DNA of 7,174 bases from Comamonadaceae bacterium (GTDB lineage Bacteria; Pseudomonadota; Gammaproteobacteria; Burkholderiales; Burkholderiaceae). The notes under the pieces are model-generated. The model was not told the origin of the DNA. It searched no databases and saw nothing but the letters and a program-made list of their open reading frames with translations. Shown one piece after another: positions 1 to 6,146 of the stretch (position 1 is the first letter of the stretch; every line of letters starts with the position of its first letter). A program made the translations under genes and the position numbers. The DNA is taken from the NCBI GenBank assembly GCA_947377705.1, contig CANCGU010000135.1, positions 1-7,174 of the forward strand, in the 5' to 3' direction.

Positions 1-1485
1 CAAAACCTGCGTGTGCCCAAAGACATGACCTGCGATGGCACGCCCAATGGTCGCCGTGTGTGCAATTCGGCCAGTGACAGTCAAGGTGGCGCTGTGGGCG
101 GCACCCTGCTGTTTGACCGAGGTTACGTCGGCTTATCGACCAGCGAATATCGCAGCACCTATGGCACGGTGGCCGAACCCACGGTGCGCATTGGCATGCG
201 GCGTCGCCACCAGGTGATGGAAGGGCAGGTGCGCGAAGTCGGTGGCGCATTTGAGGATGTCAAATTTCAGTTGGGCCACACCAACTACACACACACCGAA
301 TACGACGGAACAGTTGCCAATACACGCTTTGACAATCAAGGGAATGACTTTCGTTTAGAAGGCCGCCAGCAAGCGCTGCGTCTGAACAACGGCATGCAAT
401 TGGATGGCACGGTTGGCATTCAGCGCGAACACAATGACTTGCAAGCCGAAGGTGCAGAGAAGTTTGCGGGGCCTAGCCGAACGCAAAGTGCGGCCTTGTT
501 TACCTACCAAACACTCAAAACAAGTTGGGGGCAACTCAGTGCAGGCGCGAGAACCGAGTTGATCCGTGTGGCACTGCGTGAAAATTTTTGGGACAACTTA
601 GCCCAAAGCCAAACCTTCAACCCTTTCAGCTGGGGGCTGGGGGTGATGCGCAATTTGCGCGAAGGTGAATCGCAAAGTGGTTGGCAAATCACCAGTCACC
701 TCAGCGCAAGCCAGCGTGCGCCCAAAGACTACGAGTTGTTTGCCAATGGACCCCACGTCGCCACTGCGGCCTATGAGGTGGGGCGTGCCAACATGGGGTT
801 AGAAAAAGCCACCCAATTGGATGTAGGTGCTGAGTGGCAGCAAGGGGCACACAAATTCGGTGTGACGGCTTTTGGCTCGCACTTCGCCAATTTCATCTCG
901 TTGCAGCCCACAGGTGACTACCGCTTGAGTCAAGGCGTTGCCGCAGCTCAAACGGATCCAGGCGCCATGCCTGTTTACAACTTTCAAGGGGTACGTGCTC
1001 GCTTTTACGGCCTGGAGTCCAACGCCAAAGTGCGCATGGTCGGCGGTCAAGATGCGGTGCTCTCGTCCAACAGTGCGCGAGGGGCGTTGGACTTAGAGTT
1101 ACGCGCTGATCTGGTGCGTGCCCAAGACTTGACGAACAACAGTGACTTGCCGCGTATCGCGCCCATGCGGGTAGGCGCGGATGCTGTCTGGTCGCACAGC
1201 GCATGGGGGGCACGTTTGGGGTTCATGCATGCAGCCGCGCAAAACCGTGTACCCAACAACTGGGCGAACCCTGGCATCACCACTGCCGCCAATACCTTGT
1301 GGCGTGCGGGTCTGAACTACCACGCGCACAGCGGGCCGGTGCATCGCTTGTGGTTTGCCAAGCTCGACAACATCACCAACAAGTTGGCCTACTCATCCAC
1401 CTCAGTGCTCACCCAAACCATGGGCATCAATGCCCCGCCAGTGGCAGGGCGTAGCCTCAAGGTGGGCGTGCAAATCAGCTTCTAA
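1..1485 (+). CDS. TonB-dependent outer-membrane receptor, ZnuD-like, 5' end missing
   Basis: The frame is open from base 1, so the signal peptide and most of the plug lie outside the window; what remains is the end of the plug and the beta-barrel (494 codons). It is rich in alternating polar/aromatic strands and ends in Phe after [12 protein letters not shown], the terminal aromatic strand recognised by the BAM machinery. The stretch around 703-783 ([20 protein letters not shown]) resembles the ANGPH-(A/T)AT-(A/S)YE block I associate with ZnuD-type zinc receptors, and the [12 protein letters not shown] segment (about 265-306) fits the same group. Two cysteines (codons at 31 and 61) could form a disulfide in the plug/first-loop region. 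Such receptors import a metal or chelate across the outer membrane using TonB energy. No histidine cluster is seen in the visible loops, so zinc as substrate is uncertain; another metal chelate is possible. The stop codon overlaps that of the convergent pdxH. Confidence 0.85.
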   Translation, partial: QNLRVPKDMTCDGTPNGRRVCNSASDSQGGAVGGTLLFDRGYVGLSTSEYRSTYGTVAEPTVRIGMRRRHQVMEGQVREVGGAFEDVKFQLGHTNYTHTEYDGTVANTRFDNQGNDFRLEGRQQALRLNNGMQLDGTVGIQREHNDLQAEGAEKFAGPSRTQSAALFTYQTLKTSWGQLSAGARTELIRVALRENFWDNLAQSQTFNPFSWGLGVMRNLREGESQSGWQITSHLSASQRAPKDYELFANGPHVATAAYEVGRANMGLEKATQLDVGAEWQQGAHKFGVTAFGSHFANFISLQPTGDYRLSQGVAAAQTDPGAMPVYNFQGVRARFYGLESNAKVRMVGGQDAVLSSNSARGALDLELRADLVRAQDLTNNSDLPRIAPMRVGADAVWSHSAWGARLGFMHAAAQNRVPNNWANPGITTAANTLWRAGLNYHAHSGPVHRLWFAKLDNITNKLAYSSTSVLTQTMGINAPPVAGRSLKVGVQISF

Positions 1486-2120
1486 GGCGCGAGCCGCTCT
1501 CGTAGCCAAGCGCCTTGGCGCTCTTGGCTGTAACGCAAGCGGTCGTGTAAACGGCTTCGACGGCCTTGCCAGAATTCCCACTGTTCAGGGATCAGACGGT
1601 AGCCGCCCCAGTGAGGCGGGCGCGGCGGTTGCAACAAAAACTGCGCCCCATATTTAGCGGCATTGGCGACCAAGGTGCCGCGTCCTTCAATCACCTGGCT
1701 TTGTGGGCTCGCCCATGCGCCAATGCGTGAATCGAGTGGGCGGCTGTGGAAGTAGTCATCGCTTTCAGCATCGCTTACTTTTTCCACACGACCTTCTATG
1801 CGTACCACGCGCTCTAGCTCTACCCAATGGAACTGCAGTGCCGCAAACGGGTTGCCTGCGAGTTGCTGGCCTTTTCGGCTGGCGTAGTTGGTGAACCACA
1901 CAATGCCGCGCGCGTCATAGCCTTTGATCAACACCACACGCGTGCTGGGGCGCAGGTCGCTCCCCACGGTGGCTACCGTCATGGCGTTGGGTTCGGGCAC
2001 CTCCGAGTCAATGGCTTCTTTGAGCCATTGCTCGAACTGCTGCAGGGGGTCTGCCGCAGAGGCAGATTCGTTGAGTTCGGCGCGTTCGTAGCTTTTGCGA
2101 AGGTTGGAGATGTGGCTCAT
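1482..2120 (-). CDS. pdxH: Pyridoxine/pyridoxamine 5'-phosphate oxidase (PdxH)
   Basis: This FMN enzyme oxidises pyridoxine or pyridoxamine 5'-phosphate to pyridoxal 5'-phosphate with oxygen, the last step of vitamin B6 synthesis and salvage, in the cytosol. The 212-residue product has normal family length. Visible motifs are the FMN-phosphate segment RVVLIKGYD (61-69), FTNYASRKG (76-84), the [17 protein letters not shown] block (99-115), [13 protein letters not shown] (126-138), and near the C-terminus the family signature [14 protein letters not shown] (181-194), which agrees at every position I can recall. I chose the ATG at 2120 because [12 protein letters not shown] is a typical PdxH beginning; a TTG nine codons upstream (2147) is in frame but adds unconserved residues and has no ribosome-binding site. 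No strong Shine-Dalgarno precedes 2120 either. The gene faces xdhC across a shared control region. Confidence 0.96.
   Translation of the reverse strand: MSHISNLRKSYERAELNESASAADPLQQFEQWLKEAIDSEVPEPNAMTVATVGSDLRPSTRVVLIKGYDARGIVWFTNYASRKGQQLAGNPFAALQFHWVELERVVRIEGRVEKVSDAESDDYFHSRPLDSRIGAWASPQSQVIEGRGTLVANAAKYGAQFLLQPPRPPHWGGYRLIPEQWEFWQGRRSRLHDRLRYSQERQGAWLRERLAP
1504..1529. other. Bulged hairpin inside the 3' end of pdxH
   Basis: AGCCAAGCGCC (1504-1514) can pair with GGCGC (1517-1521) and, after a 2-base bulge, TTGGCT (1524-1529), giving a stem of about 11 pairs with a very small loop that would open in practice. It lies 20-45 bases past the receptor stop codon, where receptor transcripts run antisense into pdxH. 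No T-run follows on either strand, so it is not a standard intrinsic terminator. It may be only a by-product of the pdxH coding sequence. Confidence 0.3.
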
Positions 2121-2172
2121 GTTGGTTCTGTGTGTCGTGGGTGACAAATAAAGGGGAAACCCGAAACGAGGT

Positions 2173-2204
2173 TTGACACATCCTAAATACTTTTCATTGA
2201 TACT
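2173..2204 (+). promoter_or_regulatory. Possible sigma-70 promoter for xdhC
   Basis: TTGACA at 2173-2178 is a perfect -35 consensus in the pdxH/xdhC divergent gap. The best -10-like hexamer, GATACT (2199-2204, four of six matches), is 20 bases away, which is longer than the preferred 16-18; ATTGAT at 17 bases matches only three of six. AAACC (2157-2161) and GGTTT (2170-2174) form a small inverted repeat touching the -35 box. The promoter is plausible but weakly supported. Confidence 0.3.
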
Positions 2205-2208
2205 CCAA
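2180..2208 (-). promoter_or_regulatory. Weak candidate promoter for pdxH
   Basis: Read on the minus strand, TTGGAG (2208-2203) and TAGGAT (2185-2180) are separated by exactly 17 bases. They match the -35 and -10 consensus at three and four of six positions. The site overlaps the candidate xdhC promoter, as is common between divergent genes. The evidence is spacing and position only. Confidence 0.2.
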
Positions 2209-2232
2209 TGTACTTTTATCGGAGAGACATTG

Positions 2233-2304
2233 ATGGGTATCGATTTTCAGACCGCCAACAAGACCGGTCAATTTGTTTGCGGTGTGACGACATGGAGAGC
2301 TTAG
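2233..2304 (+). CDS. Possible 23-residue upstream peptide overlapping the xdhC start
   Basis: An ATG at 2233 sits six bases after GGAGAG (2221-2226), the best Shine-Dalgarno match in this region, and opens a frame of 23 codons ending with TAG at 2302-2304. The peptide begins [12 protein letters not shown] and ends CGVTTWRA; I recognise no family in it. Its last codons overlap the xdhC ATG (2292) in another frame, so ribosomes ending here could restart on xdhC, which has no good binding site of its own. It could be a leader peptide for translational coupling, a gene remnant, or chance. There is no run of one amino acid to suggest classical attenuation. This is direct sequence observation plus inference about role. 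Confidence 0.3.
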   Translation: MGIDFQTANKTGQFVCGVTTWRA

Positions 2305-3269
2305 ACCTGCGCGTATTGGGCGATGTGCTGGCTTGGCGTCAGATGGGTCGGCGCGTCACCTTGGTCACGGTGGTGGAAACGTGGGGCAGTGCCCCGCGGC
2401 CACCCGGTGCCTTGCTGGCGGTGCGTGACGATGGGGTGGTCAGTGGTTCGGTGTCGGGCGGATGTGTTGAAGATGATTTGATCGCCCGAATCAAGGCCGG
2501 TGAATACGACGCGCTCGCGCATCCATCCATGGTGGCCTATGGCGTGAGCAAGGAAGAGGCTGCGCGCTTTGGCTTGCCCTGTGGCGGTACTTTGCGATTG
2601 GTGCAAGAGCCTGTTAACGATGTGGCATGGATTGAAGAGGTCTTGCAGCGTACCGCCGAGCACCAATTGGTGGCCAGAACTTTGCGTCTGTCGACCGGGG
2701 AGGTGACTTTGCGCGATGCCGCGCGTACCGATGCATTGCAGTTTGACAGCATCACACTCACCACCTTGTTTGGCCCACGCTGGCGCTTGTTGTTGGTTGG
2801 CGCGGGGCAGCTCAGCCAAGCTGTGGCGCACATGGCGCAATTGCTAGACTTTGACGTTTTGGTGTGCGACCCGCGCGAAGAATACGCTGCCACCCTAGGT
2901 TTAGAAGGCGTGACACGCGTCATGGGCATGCCCGATGATGTCGTGCTAGAACTCAAACCCGATGCGCACACCGCCATCGTGGCGTTGACGCACGACTCAA
3001 AGTTGGACGATATGGCCTTGATGGAGGCCTTGAATTCAGAAGCGTTTTATGTGGGTGCGCTTGGTTCGCGCCGCAACCAAGCGGCGCGTAAGCAACGTTT
3101 GATGGAACACTTTGATGTACGTGCCGATGCGCTTGAGCGTTTGCATGGCCCTGTCGGTTTAAACATTGGTGCCCAAACACCCGCAGAAATTGCGGTGTCG
3201 ATCATTGCGCAAATTGTGCAGGTCAAGAATGCCATGGCGGGGGTGTCTGTTTCCACCGAATCATCTTGA
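2292..3269 (+). CDS. xdhC: XdhC/CoxI family molybdenum-cofactor maturation protein
   Basis: XdhC-family proteins bind molybdenum cofactor, promote its sulfuration and deliver it to xanthine dehydrogenase-type enzymes in the cytosol. The 325-residue product has the two expected parts. The N-terminal XdhC/CoxI domain carries WGSAPRPPGALLAV (31-44), SGSVSGGCVEDDLI (51-64) and GLPCGGT (94-100), whose cysteines C58 and C97 are typical. The C-terminal Rossmann domain has RLLLVGAGQLSQAVA (165-179), CDPREEY (192-198), ALTHDSKLDD (231-240), YVGALGSRRN (253-262) and GLNIGAQTPAEIAVSI (289-304). The start at 2292 gives [15 protein letters not shown], the usual beginning of betaproteobacterial homologues; the ATG at 2208 would add 28 unconserved residues. 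No good Shine-Dalgarno precedes 2292, which may be served by the small overlapping frame before it. It overlaps the MocA-type gene by three bases, implying one transcript. No xdhA/xdhB or CO-dehydrogenase structural gene is in the window. Confidence 0.93.
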   Translation: MESLDLRVLGDVLAWRQMGRRVTLVTVVETWGSAPRPPGALLAVRDDGVVSGSVSGGCVEDDLIARIKAGEYDALAHPSMVAYGVSKEEAARFGLPCGGTLRLVQEPVNDVAWIEEVLQRTAEHQLVARTLRLSTGEVTLRDAARTDALQFDSITLTTLFGPRWRLLLVGAGQLSQAVAHMAQLLDFDVLVCDPREEYAATLGLEGVTRVMGMPDDVVLELKPDAHTAIVALTHDSKLDDMALMEALNSEAFYVGALGSRRNQAARKQRLMEHFDVRADALERLHGPVGLNIGAQTPAEIAVSIIAQIVQVKNAMAGVSVSTESS

Positions 3270-3871
3270 GTCAAAGCGTGAGACCTTTGCCGACTGTCAT
3301 CGTTTTAGCGGCGGGGAAAGGCGAGCGCTTCAAAGCCTCGGGCGCTTCCCAAGACAAACTTCACGCCATGTTGTGCGGCCAACGCGTGCGAGACCATGTC
3401 TTGGCCGCGGTGCAATTCAGTGGTTTGCCCTTTCATGTGGTTGAACGAGAGCACACCTCACATCTTAAAAATCCAGGCATGGGTGACAGCATCGCATGCG
3501 GCGTAGCGGCTACGCTTGATGCCCACGGTTGGTTGATCTTGCCTGCAGACTTACCTTTGGTCCAAGCCAGTACCTTGCTGGCGGTCGCCACGGCCTTGCA
3601 ACAACATGCCGTGGTGGTGCCCAATTACAACGGCAAGCAAGGTCACCCGGTCGGGTTTGACCTCTCATGTCGTGCCGCTTTATTGCAACTCACCGGCGAT
3701 CACGGCGCGCGCGCTGTGGTGGCGCAACACGCGGTTTGCCGACTTGATGTGGCAGATGAAGGCTGCGTGGTGGATGTGGATACGGTTGAGGCTTTGGCCT
3801 TTGTCCAAGCCGTATGCGAGAAAATGGGGCTGTTTGATGCCTGTCAAACACGCCCCAGAATCAAACGTTAA
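3266..3871 (+). CDS. MocA-type molybdenum-cofactor nucleotidyltransferase
   Basis: This is a member of the MobA/MocA branch of NTP transferases, which join CMP or GMP to molybdopterin to form the dinucleotide cofactor. Next to xdhC the expected activity is MocA-like cytidylyl transfer for a xanthine dehydrogenase-family enzyme, but the nucleotide cannot be read safely from sequence. Visible motifs are LAAGKGERF (14-22, nucleotide loop), GMGDSIACGV (71-80), LPADLPLV (92-99, with D95 the likely metal ligand), GHPVGF (126-131), GARAVV (148-153) and VVDVDTVEAL (168-177). The 201-residue length is normal. The start is uncertain: a TTG at 3266 overlaps the xdhC TGA (TTGA), giving tight translational coupling, while an in-frame GTG at 3278 lies seven bases after a weak GAG; neither has a strong binding site. 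The fingerprint loop has drifted (ERFKASGASQDKL), so activity is likely rather than assured. Confidence 0.87.
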   Translation: MSQSVRPLPTVIVLAAGKGERFKASGASQDKLHAMLCGQRVRDHVLAAVQFSGLPFHVVEREHTSHLKNPGMGDSIACGVAATLDAHGWLILPADLPLVQASTLLAVATALQQHAVVVPNYNGKQGHPVGFDLSCRAALLQLTGDHGARAVVAQHAVCRLDVADEGCVVDVDTVEALAFVQAVCEKMGLFDACQTRPRIKR

Positions 3872-3878
3872 GATACAT

Positions 3879-3900
3879 GGTGCCAGTATGTTCTGGCCCC
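3879..3900. other. 22-base imperfect palindrome between mocA-type gene and HiPIP gene
   Basis: GGTGCCAG (3879-3886) and CTGGCCCC (3893-3900) are inverted repeats, seven of eight pairs, around the loop TATGTT. It begins eight bases after the upstream stop codon and ends 15 bases before the HiPIP ribosome-binding site. No T-run follows, so intrinsic termination would be weak. The alternatives are an operator for the HiPIP gene or an mRNA 3'-end stabiliser. TATGTT could itself serve as a -10 hexamer (four of six), but no matching -35 was found. Confidence 0.4.
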
Positions 3901-3927
3901 ATTTCTAACATTGCCAAGGGCACTCTT

Positions 3928-4242
3928 ATGAACAAACCTACCAACCGTCGCGTTTTCATGATGCAAACCATTTCTGTTGCTGGCGTTGCTGCTTTCGCAA
4001 CAACTGCTGCGCAAGCTGCCATGGTGGACGAGAAAGATCCTCAAGCTGCTGGCTTGGGTTACAAGGCTGACGCTACGAAAGTGGATAAAGCCAAGCAGCC
4101 AAAATACGCTGCAGGCCAGCAATGCGCCAACTGTGCTTTGTTCCAAGGCAAAGCTGGCGATGCTGCAGGTGGCTGTCCTTTATTTGCTGGCAAGCAAGTG
4201 GCAGGCAAAGGCTGGTGCTCCGCTTACGCCAAGAAAGCCTAA
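3928..4242 (+). CDS. hip: High-potential iron-sulfur protein (HiPIP), Tat-exported
   Basis: This is a small periplasmic electron carrier with one [4Fe-4S] cluster cycling between 3+ and 2+. In other bacteria HiPIPs feed electrons from the bc1 complex to terminal oxidases or to photosynthetic reaction centres; which partner applies here cannot be told. The 104-residue precursor starts with a twin-arginine signal: NRRVFMM (6-12), a hydrophobic stretch (13-29), and a likely cut after AQA (28-30), leaving about 74 residues, a normal HiPIP size. The cluster cysteines are C66, C69, C83 and C97 (CX2C-X13-C-X13-C), with LGY (43-45) before them, as in the family. The start is fixed by AAGGG at 3916-3920, seven bases before the ATG; a longer frame from 3877 would bury the Tat motif. 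The gene has its own strong terminator downstream and may be a single-gene unit. Lysine- and alanine-rich composition is usual for highly expressed carriers. Confidence 0.95.
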   Translation: MNKPTNRRVFMMQTISVAGVAAFATTAAQAAMVDEKDPQAAGLGYKADATKVDKAKQPKYAAGQQCANCALFQGKAGDAAGGCPLFAGKQVAGKGWCSAYAKKA

Positions 4243-4274
4243 TGACCGCTTTGGTTTCTTTCTGGAATCAGAAC

Positions 4275-4301
4275 AAAAAGGGAGCCACTGGCTCCTTTTT
4301 T
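4275..4301. terminator. Bidirectional intrinsic terminator after the HiPIP gene
   Basis: GGAGCC (4281-4286), loop ACT, and GGCTCC (4290-4295) form a perfect six-pair GC-rich stem followed by six T (4296-4301) on the + strand. Five A (4275-4279) precede it, so the minus-strand transcript of the convergent crotonase-like gene also meets a hairpin and a T-run. It sits between the two convergent genes, 32 bases after one stop and 18 bases beyond the other. Confidence 0.92.
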
Positions 4302-4319
4302 CATTGGCGTTTAAAACCT

Positions 4320-5093
4320 TTAAGTGCCTTTGAATTGGGGCGCTCTGCGCTGTGCAAATGCTGCGCGGCCTTCTGCAAAGTCTTGGCTATAGACCGAGTC
4401 GCGCGAGCGCTCTCTCAAGGCGGGCTCGCTGTACAAGCCAGCCGCAATTTCGTTCAAACTTTTTTTGGTTGCTTGTAGCGCCAAGGGCGCCATGCCTGAC
4501 AAAGTGGCCACAATTTTTTCTACTGCGGCCTCAAACGCATCAAGCGCTACAAGCGTGTCGAACAGTCCGAGTTTTTCCATATCTTCAAATGGGATGGGCT
4601 GTCCTAGCAAAAAAGCCTGTTTGCTGGCTTGCAGCCCAAAACGACTGACGTAGCGTCGTAATCCGCTCGGGTAGTAGTGCAGCCCTAGTGCGCAAGCAGG
4701 CATGCGCCAAAACATGCCACGTTGTGCGACGGTGAAATCGCAGGCCAGCACCAAGTCGGTGGCACCCCCGTAGACACTGCCGTTCAGCGCGCACACCGTG
4801 ACGGGGCGTAAACACTCTAAAGCTTCGGGAATTTTTTCAAAAAACAAGGGCGCCATGGGATCGTTGTCAAAACCATCCACGTTGTAGCCAGCGCTAAATA
4901 CGGCTTGCTTTTGTGCTGTGGTGTTGGCACGCAACACCACCACATGCACGGCTGTGTTTTTGTTGAGTGCCTCAAAGTGCGCTAACAAGGTGTTGAGGTC
5001 GTCATCGGTCAAGCTGTTGCGAAGCGAGGGGCGGCGCAGTGTGAGTGTGGCCACGCAGCCAGCGATATCAAGGAGGGGAGAGCCTTCAGTCAT
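4320..5093 (-). CDS. Enoyl-CoA hydratase/isomerase (crotonase) fold protein with altered active site
   Basis: The crotonase fold is clear: FSAGYNVDGFD (66-76) is the first oxyanion-hole segment, NGSVYGGATDLVLACD (104-119) the second, then a MPACALGLHYYPSG block (131-144) and QATKKSLNE (207-215) near the C-terminus. The product is 257 residues, the usual length. Such proteins act on acyl-CoA thioesters in the cytosol (hydration, isomerisation, hydrolysis or decarboxylation). Aligned by eye to rat mitochondrial enoyl-CoA hydratase, Glu144 is replaced by D113 and Glu164 by A133, with the 20-residue spacing kept, so standard hydratase activity is unlikely and I do not name a reaction. I chose the ATG at 5093; the TTG at 5111 adds six residues without a binding site. 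No clear Shine-Dalgarno is visible upstream of 5093. It is divergent from the reductase/LigW-like pair, suggesting shared regulation. Confidence 0.88.
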   Translation of the reverse strand: MTEGSPLLDIAGCVATLTLRRPSLRNSLTDDDLNTLLAHFEALNKNTAVHVVVLRANTTAQKQAVFSAGYNVDGFDNDPMAPLFFEKIPEALECLRPVTVCALNGSVYGGATDLVLACDFTVAQRGMFWRMPACALGLHYYPSGLRRYVSRFGLQASKQAFLLGQPIPFEDMEKLGLFDTLVALDAFEAAVEKIVATLSGMAPLALQATKKSLNEIAAGLYSEPALRERSRDSVYSQDFAEGRAAFAQRRAPQFKGT

Positions 5094-5132
5094 GGCTGTT
5101 ATGTTAGCCAATCAGCGGGTAGAGTAGGGTTC

Positions 5133-5150
5133 AAGACAAACAAAAGACAA
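5133..5150 (+). repeat. AAGACAA direct repeat, 11-base period
   Basis: AAGACAA occurs at 5133-5139 and 5144-5150, one helical turn apart, in the 73-base gap between the divergent crotonase-like gene and the reductase gene, just ahead of the reductase ribosome-binding site (AAGGA, 5155-5159). In-phase repeats in a divergent gap can be a regulator-binding site, but the tract is A-rich and could be chance. No convincing promoter was found in the gap. Confidence 0.35.
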
Positions 5151-5166
5151 GCTGAAGGATTCCGCC

Positions 5167-6108
5167 ATGGCCCAAGAAATCATGCAAGTGTCACCCTTGC
5201 CTGCGTTCATGATGAACGCGTTGCAAGAAGCAAGCTACATCGTGCACGACCATACCCACATCAAAGACCCTGGCGCCTTGAGCAAGGTGACGGCGCTGGT
5301 GGGCACGGGCGCCGCGATGGTGGATAAAAAGCTGCTGACCATGCTGCCCAACGTCAAACTGATTGCCATTTGCGGCGTCGGCTACGACGGCGTGGATGTG
5401 GCTGCAGCCAAAGAAAAGGGCATTGTGGTCACGCACACGCCCGGCGTTTTGACGGATGACGTGGCCGACTTAGCGCTAGGTCTGATGTTGTCGATCGGTC
5501 GCCGTATTCCGCAAGCAGACCGTTTTGTGCGGAATGGCGATTGGGTCAATGATGTCTTTCCGATGACGCGCAAAGTCTCGGGAGCGACACTCGGCATCGT
5601 GGGGATGGGGCGAATTGGCCAAGCGATTGCCAAACGCGCTGTAGCATTTGACATGCGCATTCTTTATACCAGTCGGGAGCCCAAAGTGGGCGTGCCTTAC
5701 ACCTTCTATCAAACTGCGACAGCCTTGGCTGCCGAGGTCGATTACTTGGTGGTGGCCGTGCCCGGTGGTGATCGCACCAAGAATTTGATTGGCGCGTCCG
5801 TTCTGCAAGCGCTGGGCAGTCAGGGGTATCTCATCAACATTGCGCGTGGGTCGGTGGTGGATCAGCCAGCATTGGTGACGGCCTTGAAGGACAAACTAAT
5901 TGCGGGTGCTGCTTTGGATGTGTTTTGGGATGAGCCGTTGGTCGATCCCGAGTTGCGTCGTTTGCACAACGTGGTGCTGACGCCGCACATTGCCAGCGCC
6001 ACGGAAGAAACACGACGTGCAATGGCTGCATTGACGATGGATAACTTACGTGCGTTCTATGAGAAGAGGGCTTTGCCCACGCCTGTTCCTGAGTGCCAAT
6101 CGGCTTAA
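5167..6108 (+). CDS. D-2-hydroxyacid dehydrogenase, hydroxyphenylpyruvate/glyoxylate reductase type
   Basis: This enzyme is expected to reduce a 2-keto acid (glyoxylate, hydroxypyruvate or an aryl pyruvate) to the D-2-hydroxy acid in the cytosol. The 313 residues show the family in order: substrate loop ICGVGYDGVD (68-77), TPGVLTDDVADLALGLML (91-108), the nucleotide-binding GIVGMGRIGQAIA (143-155), and catalytic R227 (IARGSVVD), E256 (DVFWDEP) and H274 (TPHIAS). The second Rossmann strand ends YTSREPK (167-173); R170 where NAD enzymes carry an acid suggests NADPH. The stretch YTFYQTATALAAEVDYLVVA (178-197) recalls plant hydroxyphenylpyruvate reductases more than E. coli GhrB. The start is supported by AAGGA at 5155-5159, seven bases before the ATG. 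It lies 38 bases ahead of the LigW-like gene on the same strand, so the two are probably co-transcribed. The actual keto acid is unknown. Confidence 0.93.
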   Translation: MAQEIMQVSPLPAFMMNALQEASYIVHDHTHIKDPGALSKVTALVGTGAAMVDKKLLTMLPNVKLIAICGVGYDGVDVAAAKEKGIVVTHTPGVLTDDVADLALGLMLSIGRRIPQADRFVRNGDWVNDVFPMTRKVSGATLGIVGMGRIGQAIAKRAVAFDMRILYTSREPKVGVPYTFYQTATALAAEVDYLVVAVPGGDRTKNLIGASVLQALGSQGYLINIARGSVVDQPALVTALKDKLIAGAALDVFWDEPLVDPELRRLHNVVLTPHIASATEETRRAMAALTMDNLRAFYEKRALPTPVPECQSA

Positions 6109-6146
6109 GCTTTTTTCAACATTTTGACAATCACTGAAAGTATCAA

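Noticed and set aside
893..1213. Open frame on the minus strand inside the receptor gene
   Set aside because: It is out of phase with a well-supported receptor reading frame, has low-complexity composition and lacks any domain or initiation signal.
2118..2147. TTG start at 2147 for pdxH
   Set aside because: It adds nine unconserved residues without a binding site; the ATG at 2120 gives the usual PdxH beginning and length.
2208..2291. Longer xdhC starting at the ATG at 2208
   Set aside because: The 28 extra residues match nothing I know in XdhC proteins, no ribosome-binding site precedes 2208, and the ATG at 2292 gives the typical N-terminus.
2121..2291. Molybdenum-cofactor riboswitch ahead of xdhC
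   Set aside because: The gap is short and partly occupied by a small open frame; I see no multi-stem structure of the kind expected for that RNA.
2301..2840. 179-codon open frame antisense to xdhC
   Set aside because: It lies wholly inside xdhC, shows no recognisable motif, and has the His/Arg/Gln-rich look of the reverse of a GC-biased gene.
5091..5111. TTG start at 5111 for the crotonase-like gene
   Set aside because: It adds only six residues, has no Shine-Dalgarno, and an ATG is available at 5093.
6107..6116. Possible terminator after the reductase gene (AAGC followed by six T)
   Set aside because: AAGCTT is only a loopless 6-base palindrome and cannot form a stem; the 38-base gap to the next gene fits an operon.
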